From Rivihabitans pingtungensis (GTDB taxonomy: Bacteria; Pseudomonadota; Gammaproteobacteria; Burkholderiales; Aquaspirillaceae), in contig NZ_QJKI01000001.1 in assembly GCF_003201855.1 (NCBI RefSeq), forward strand, positions 124,001-188,000: a stretch of 64,000 nucleotides of DNA. Direction: 5' to 3'. The notes beneath the pieces were generated by a model. That model was not told the DNA's origin, searched no databases, and saw only the letters and a list, made by a program, of their open reading frames with translations. Position numbers and translations under genes: made by a program. Position 1 is the first letter of the stretch. Each line of letters starts with the position of its first letter. Positions 59,922-64,000 of this stretch are shown here, piece by piece.

Positions 59922-60773
59922 ATGGCAGGCAGAAAACGCAAAACCCCGAAATGGGTAGATGGCAAACCCAGTTTCGACGACATGCCTGTGCATTATCAGG
60001 TGGAGCAGGCCATGCTGGCCGAGCGGCTGCTGGCCGGACTGGAAGAAGGCCGGCTGACGCTGAACGAGCCACGCCAGCATACCGCCGCGCGTACTGCCTT
60101 GCGCGCGCTGCTGGCCGCTGAGCATGCCGAACACGAGCGGCCGGTAGCCGAGTGGGTGGATGCGCAGTTGAATGCCGCCAGCCGCACCAAATTACTGGGC
60201 GCCTTGCGGCAAGAGCGTTTTCGCGCCAGTCGGGGCATCCGCCAGGTGGCGCTCAAGCCCAGCGAGTTTCAGCAGCTGCAAATTCTGCGCGAGCGCGCCG
60301 AGCAGCGCCGCCGCGCGCCCTTGTCAGCGCCAGACCGCGCCATGCTGCGCGAGCTGGGCGCCATCCTGCCGCCACACCTGACCGAAGTGGTCAGCGTGCC
60401 GCTATACAGCCACACCGTGCCTGCCGGGCAACCCGCGCCAGCTGACGATGACATCGAAGACCTGATCGACCTCAACGATTATCTGATGCCGCGCCGTGAC
60501 GCCAGTTTTTTGGTGCGGGTTAAGGGCGAATCGATGGTGGATGCCGGCATCCGTGATGGTGATTTGCTGGTGGTGGATCGTTCACGCCCGCCGGTAGATG
60601 GCAAGATCGTGGTGGCGGCGCTGGATGGCGAACTGACCGTCAAGCGCCTGTCCACCCGCCATGGCCGCGTGCAGCTGTTGCCAGCCAACCCGGCATTTGC
60701 CCCGATCGACATCGACGAAGGCTGCGAGTTGATGATCTGGGGCGTGGTCCGCAATGTGATTCACTCGCTGTAA
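59922..60773 (+). CDS. UmuD/S24-peptidase protein with a long novel N-terminal domain
   Basis: This 283-residue protein has a C-terminal half (about 160-283) that is a full UmuD-type S24 self-cleaving domain: catalytic Ser204 in GESMVDAGI, Lys241 in GELTVKRL, and the cleavage site Ala168-Gly169 in VPAGQPAPADD. The spacings of 36 and 37 residues equal those of UmuD (C24-G25, S60, K97). UmuD has only 24 residues before the cut, whereas this protein has 168. They are basic and helical (LAERLLAGLEEGRLT, LRQERFRASRGIRQ) and not a recognisable LexA or CI helix-turn-helix. No umuC is next to it. A palindromic operator sits in its promoter, suggesting an autoregulated, RecA-responsive repressor (inferred). 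Confidence 0.82.
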   Translation: MAGRKRKTPKWVDGKPSFDDMPVHYQVEQAMLAERLLAGLEEGRLTLNEPRQHTAARTALRALLAAEHAEHERPVAEWVDAQLNAASRTKLLGALRQERFRASRGIRQVALKPSEFQQLQILRERAEQRRRAPLSAPDRAMLRELGAILPPHLTEVVSVPLYSHTVPAGQPAPADDDIEDLIDLNDYLMPRRDASFLVRVKGESMVDAGIRDGDLLVVDRSRPPVDGKIVVAALDGELTVKRLSTRHGRVQLLPANPAFAPIDIDEGCELMIWGVVRNVIHSL

Positions 60774-60868
60774 TGCCCCAGATGTGTCTGAATCTGTCGC
60801 CAGGATGACTTGACGACGCACGTGCTTTGGCGCTCAATCGGCACTTTGCTGAAATTGCCGGTTTTGTC

Positions 60869-61501
60869 ATGCACACTTCCACTTTATTGCTCTATTTGAT
60901 CGCAGTCAGCGCGGTGATGATCACGCCTGGCCCTTCCATGCTTTTGGCGCTGAACAATGGCGCTTGCTACGGCATGCGCGTGGCGCTGTGGGGCATGGCC
61001 GGCGCGGTGCTGTCTGATTTGCTGCTGATTGCTGCGGTGGGCTGCGGCCTGGGCGCGCTGTTGCAAACCTCCGAGCAGCTGTTCAGCGTGGTGAAATGGC
61101 TGGGCGCGGCGTATTTGCTGTATCTGGCCTGGGGCATGTGGCGCGCGCCGGCGCAGCCCTTGCGCGCCGAGGCGCTGGCCGGCGGCGGGCAGGGCGGTGC
61201 GGCGGCGTTCTGGCGGGCAGTGTTGGTTGGCTTGTCCAACCCCAAGGGCGTGCTGTTTTTCTCGGCTTTTTTGCCGCAATTCATCCGCCCGGATGCACCG
61301 ATGGCCGAGCAATACCTGGTGCTGGCGCTGATCAGCGCGCTGGTGGATTGCCTGATGATGAGCTTGTACGCCTTTGGCGGCCGCCACGCCATGCGCACGT
61401 TTTCGGCCAGGGTGATGCGCGGGGTGAACCGTGGCTGCGCCGGCCTGCTGGCCGCCATGGCGGTGGGGCTGACTCTGTATCGGCGCAGCGATGCCGTTTA
61501 G
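60869..61501 (+). CDS. LysE/RhtB family amino-acid exporter
   Basis: This 210-residue polytopic membrane protein has the family signature AVMITPGPSMLLALNNGACYGMR (residues about 12-34) and LVGLSNPKGVLFFSAFLPQFI (near 125-145). It exports an amino acid or homoserine lactone-like compound; the specific substrate cannot be told. The start MHTSTLLLYLIAV is chosen over an open frame 14 codons longer. Confidence 0.9.
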   Translation: MHTSTLLLYLIAVSAVMITPGPSMLLALNNGACYGMRVALWGMAGAVLSDLLLIAAVGCGLGALLQTSEQLFSVVKWLGAAYLLYLAWGMWRAPAQPLRAEALAGGGQGGAAAFWRAVLVGLSNPKGVLFFSAFLPQFIRPDAPMAEQYLVLALISALVDCLMMSLYAFGGRHAMRTFSARVMRGVNRGCAGLLAAMAVGLTLYRRSDAV

Positions 61502-61634
61502 GCCGATAAAACCATGTAATTCATAGGGTTAAATTCCACTCATCAAGCCCGGCCGGCTTGACGCCGGCCAGAGGGCTGCGGATAATCGCGGGTTTATTTC
61601 CTAGGGCGCTCCCACCGCCCGACGCAGCCCGACC

Positions 61635-62990
61635 ATGTCTTTTTCCCCCGAGTTACTGTTGCCCGCCGGCACGCTGGACAAGATGCGCGCCGCCTACGAT
61701 TTTGGCGCCGATGCGGTGTACGCCGGCCAGCCGCGCTACAGCCTGCGCGCGCGCAATAATGAGTTCAAGCTGGAGCAACTGGCCAGCGGCATTGCCGAGG
61801 CGCATGCGCGCGGCAAGAAATTTTACGTGGCTTCCAATCTGCTGCCGCACAACACCAAGGTGAAAACCTATCTGGCCGATATGGCGCCAGTCATCGCCAT
61901 GCAGCCGGATGCGCTGATCATGGCCGACCCCGGCCTGATCATGATGGTGCGGGAAACCTGGCCCGACATCCCGGTGCACCTGAGCGTGCAGGCCAACACC
62001 GTCAACTATATGGGGGTGAAGTTCTGGCAGAAGCTGGGCGTGTCGCGCATTATCCTGTCGCGCGAGCTGAGCCTGGACGAGGTGGAAGAAATCCGCCAGC
62101 AGTGCCCGGATATCGAGCTGGAAGTGTTTGTGCACGGCGCGCTGTGCATTGCCTACTCGGGCCGCTGTTTGCTGTCGGGCTACTTTAACCACCGCGACCC
62201 CAACCAGGGCACCTGCACCAACGCCTGTCGCTGGGATTACCAGGTGCACGAGGCCAGCGAAGGCAGCGACAGCGGCGACGCGCAGCGCATTGACCTGGAC
62301 TTCCAGCAGGCGCTGGACAGCGCCAACCAGCAGTTTGCCGCCTGTGGCGGCGCCGAGCGTCACCCGCTGGCCAATAAGGTGTATCTGATCGAAGAGCGCA
62401 GCCGGCCGGGCGAAACCATGCCGATCATGGAAGACGAGCATGGCACCTACATCATGAACAGCAAAGACTTGCGCGCGGTGGAGCATGTCGAGCGGCTGGT
62501 GAAGATGGGCATTGATTCGCTGAAGATCGAAGGCCGCACCAAGAGCTTGTATTACGTGGCGCGCACCGCCCAGGTGTATCGCCAGGCGATTGACGACGCC
62601 GTGGCCGGCCGGCCGTTTGATCTGGGCCTGCTGGCCGAGCTGGAAGGCCTGGCCAATCGCGGCTACACCGATGGCTTTTACGAGCGCCACCACACCCACG
62701 AATACCAGAATTACATGACCGGCCATTCGCAAGCCAAGCGCAGCCAGTATGTCGGCGATGTGCTGACCGTCGGCGCCGACGGCCGCGCGCGGGTGGAGGT
62801 GAAAAACCGCTTCGAGCGCGGCGACCGCCTGGAAGTGATTCAGCCTGGCGGCAACCATGAGATCATCGTCGGCGATATGCTGCGCGACGGCCATGGCCCG
62901 GTGGACGTGGCGGGCGGCAGCGGGGTGTATGTGGAAATGGACTTGGGACAGGTTCAACCAGGCGCGTTGCTGGCGAAAATTCTGCAATAG
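61635..62990 (+). CDS. trhP: U32-family tRNA hydroxylation protein TrhP (YegQ)
   Basis: This 451-residue peptidase-U32-family protein starts ELLLPAGTLDKMRAAYDFGADAVYAG. It has the U32 signature ELEVFVHGALCIAYSGRCLLSGY (near 165-190) with cysteines continuing in NQGTCTNACRWDYQV, and KIEGRTKSLYYVARTAQVYR. The E. coli homologue is needed for 5-hydroxyuridine formation at tRNA position 34, using prephenate. It ends in a strong terminator. Confidence 0.92.
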   Translation: MSFSPELLLPAGTLDKMRAAYDFGADAVYAGQPRYSLRARNNEFKLEQLASGIAEAHARGKKFYVASNLLPHNTKVKTYLADMAPVIAMQPDALIMADPGLIMMVRETWPDIPVHLSVQANTVNYMGVKFWQKLGVSRIILSRELSLDEVEEIRQQCPDIELEVFVHGALCIAYSGRCLLSGYFNHRDPNQGTCTNACRWDYQVHEASEGSDSGDAQRIDLDFQQALDSANQQFAACGGAERHPLANKVYLIEERSRPGETMPIMEDEHGTYIMNSKDLRAVEHVERLVKMGIDSLKIEGRTKSLYYVARTAQVYRQAIDDAVAGRPFDLGLLAELEGLANRGYTDGFYERHHTHEYQNYMTGHSQAKRSQYVGDVLTVGADGRARVEVKNRFERGDRLEVIQPGGNHEIIVGDMLRDGHGPVDVAGGSGVYVEMDLGQVQPGALLAKILQ

Positions 62991-63001
62991 GTATTTCTAC
63001 A

Positions 63002-63036
63002 TAAAAAACGTGGTCAATGGCCACGTTTTTTATTTT
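63002..63036 (+). terminator. Intrinsic terminator of trhP
   Basis: A perfect stem AAAAAACGTGG/CCACGTTTTTT with a short loop is followed by further T residues. It is bidirectional in sequence and lies about 15 bp past the trhP stop. Confidence 0.92.
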
Positions 63037-63559
63037 TTGTGAAATCGTCACAGTAATCCGTGACCAGCGTGTGCAGTGGCATGGCTGCTGGCAAGCGGAT
63101 TTGCAAGGGCAATCATGTTGCGGGGCAACGTAGTAAATTCTGGATTTTTTTTCAGCTTCATACCAGAATACGCCACAAGAACAGTCCCCGGCCGGCGCCA
63201 TGCCGGACCGGGGATATCTCCGTCTTTCTCCGGCGCCGACTGGGGAACCGCCTGAATTGGGCGGGGGTCTGTCGTGGGAAGACGAATCCGTTTGATGTCA
63301 ATTTGCATATGGCATCAAACAGGGCACAAAGAGGGAGTGCCCTGTTGCAGCGCACCATCAGGTGCATCAACAATAAAAACAGCAGGTTGGCCGAAACCGG
63401 GGCCGTCCCGGGTCTGGTGCGCGCATGCGCCGGGCTCGTGTCCGGTGGCGCAACGGCAATGCAGCACGCTTCTTTGGCGAGCCCGTGTGGCCCGCATGGT
63501 GAAGTCAGTGGCCATCGCATGCCGTGGCCAACCCTGCATGACCAGGACGGAGGAAAATA
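63037..63559. other. Long leader region upstream of a chemotaxis receptor gene
   Basis: These 523 bp contain small hairpins: GTTTGATG/CATCAAAC at about 63291-63321 and GGGCAC/GTGCCC just after. No convincing gene or known riboswitch was recognised. An 83-codon open frame from 63310 touches the receptor start (TAATG) but is Arg/Ser/Gly-rich without family character. Confidence 0.4.
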
Positions 63560-64000
63560 ATGAATTGGTTCTGGCAAACCTATACATTGGTCGAGAAAAC
63601 CTTCTGGAACTCGCTCAGCCGCAAGCTGTGCAGCTTTTTCTTCATCAGCTTGTTCCAACTGGGCTTTGTAGCCCTGTTATGGTTTTACTTCGGCGAAGTC
63701 CACCGCGTGCTGGAAGCCGCCCAGCTCAAACCTGACATCCTGCAAAGCCTGGAAACCACCATGAACCGCGCCCTGCAGGCCGTGGTGGCGCTGTGGTTTG
63801 TCTCGCTGGCCTTCATTGCCTTCATGGTCTGGTATCTGCGTTTTTTGATTGTCCGCCCCTTGCGCATGATCATTGGCATCTTCAATGAAATCGGTCAGGG
63901 TGAGGGCGATCTGTCGCGCGACATCCCGGCGATGACCTTTGACGAAATCCGCGAGCTGTCCGAATCCTACAACCGCTTTTTGCGCAAGATGCGCGAGATC
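63560..64000 (+). CDS. Methyl-accepting chemotaxis protein, N-terminal part (cut by window end)
   Basis: 147 codons are visible, starting MNWFWQTYTLVEKTFW with GGAGGA 6 bp upstream. Two membrane helices (about 25-45 and 75-95) bracket a short periplasmic loop of some 30 residues. A HAMP domain begins RFLIVRPLRMIIGIFNEIG and continues GEGDLSRDIPAMTFDEI. This is the start of a chemoreceptor of the small-sensor, PilJ/Aer-like or class with little periplasmic domain; the signalling domain is outside the window. Confidence 0.88.
   Translation, partial: MNWFWQTYTLVEKTFWNSLSRKLCSFFFISLFQLGFVALLWFYFGEVHRVLEAAQLKPDILQSLETTMNRALQAVVALWFVSLAFIAFMVWYLRFLIVRPLRMIIGIFNEIGQGEGDLSRDIPAMTFDEIRELSESYNRFLRKMREI

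Noticed and set aside
63310..63560. 83-codon frame ending at the chemoreceptor start
   Set aside because: TAATG contact is suggestive, but composition (Arg, Ser, Gly, Cys mix) and lack of a ribosome site argue against a real gene.

Overview
The window looks like a chromosomal segment of a GC-rich betaproteobacterium. The gene set (metZ, yajC-secD-secF, mutL-miaA, ispA-dxs, dnaX-ybaB-recR, grpE-dnaK-dnaJ, aceA, mnmC, an endonuclease-type MutL) and the dispersed palindromes suggest the order Neisseriales (Chromobacteriaceae-like). That placement is an inference from gene content and protein style, not a search result. No rRNA or tRNA gene was recognised.

Layout. 1-3217: a type I-E CRISPR array running off the left edge (53 repeats visible), with a variant block of repeats at its trailer end. 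3.3-9.7 kb: metZ and a hotdog protein on the minus strand, then yajC-secD-secF and a DedA protein. 9.7-12.6 kb: mutL and miaA. 12.8-19.4 kb: a complete type I restriction-modification operon (hsdR-hsdM-hsdS) followed by a decayed DUF1016 (YhcG-type) nuclease fragment. 19.6-27.3 kb: quinone oxidoreductase, VOC protein, CoxE-like VWA protein, an aldehyde dehydrogenase/Tat-signal subunit/GMC oxidoreductase cluster, and a DUF808 protein. 27.5-34.9 kb, minus strand: HupE/UreJ, QmcA-NfeD, a SIR2-domain protein of defence type, and a copA-copZ-csoR copper operon with a palindromic operator. 35.2-41.9 kb: a large RTX calcium-binding protein, an FMN hydroxy-acid oxidase, dxs-ispA-xseB. 42.2-48.5 kb: dnaX-ybaB-recR, an RluA-family pseudouridine synthase, a cupin, mnmC. 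48.7-51.8 kb: a LRR-Roc-COR-TIR protein translationally linked to a small DUF2834 membrane protein. 52-57.7 kb: grpE-dnaK-dnaJ with a sigma-32-like promoter, then isocitrate lyase. 58-64 kb: a catalytically degenerate GGDEF protein, GNAT, YkgJ, an unusual UmuD/S24 protein with a 168-residue N-terminal extension and a palindromic operator, LysE/RhtB, TrhP, and the start of a chemotaxis receptor.

Defence content is scattered rather than in one island: CRISPR array, type I R-M, a SIR2 protein, a Roc-COR-TIR protein and possibly the S24 switch protein. All sit singly among housekeeping genes.

The most striking non-coding feature is a family of roughly 115-bp palindromic elements. The best copy has perfect 19-bp terminal inverted repeats and two further nested stems. 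At least eight recognisable copies or fragments occur, most at the 3' ends of genes, and several supply the stop codon of the neighbouring gene.
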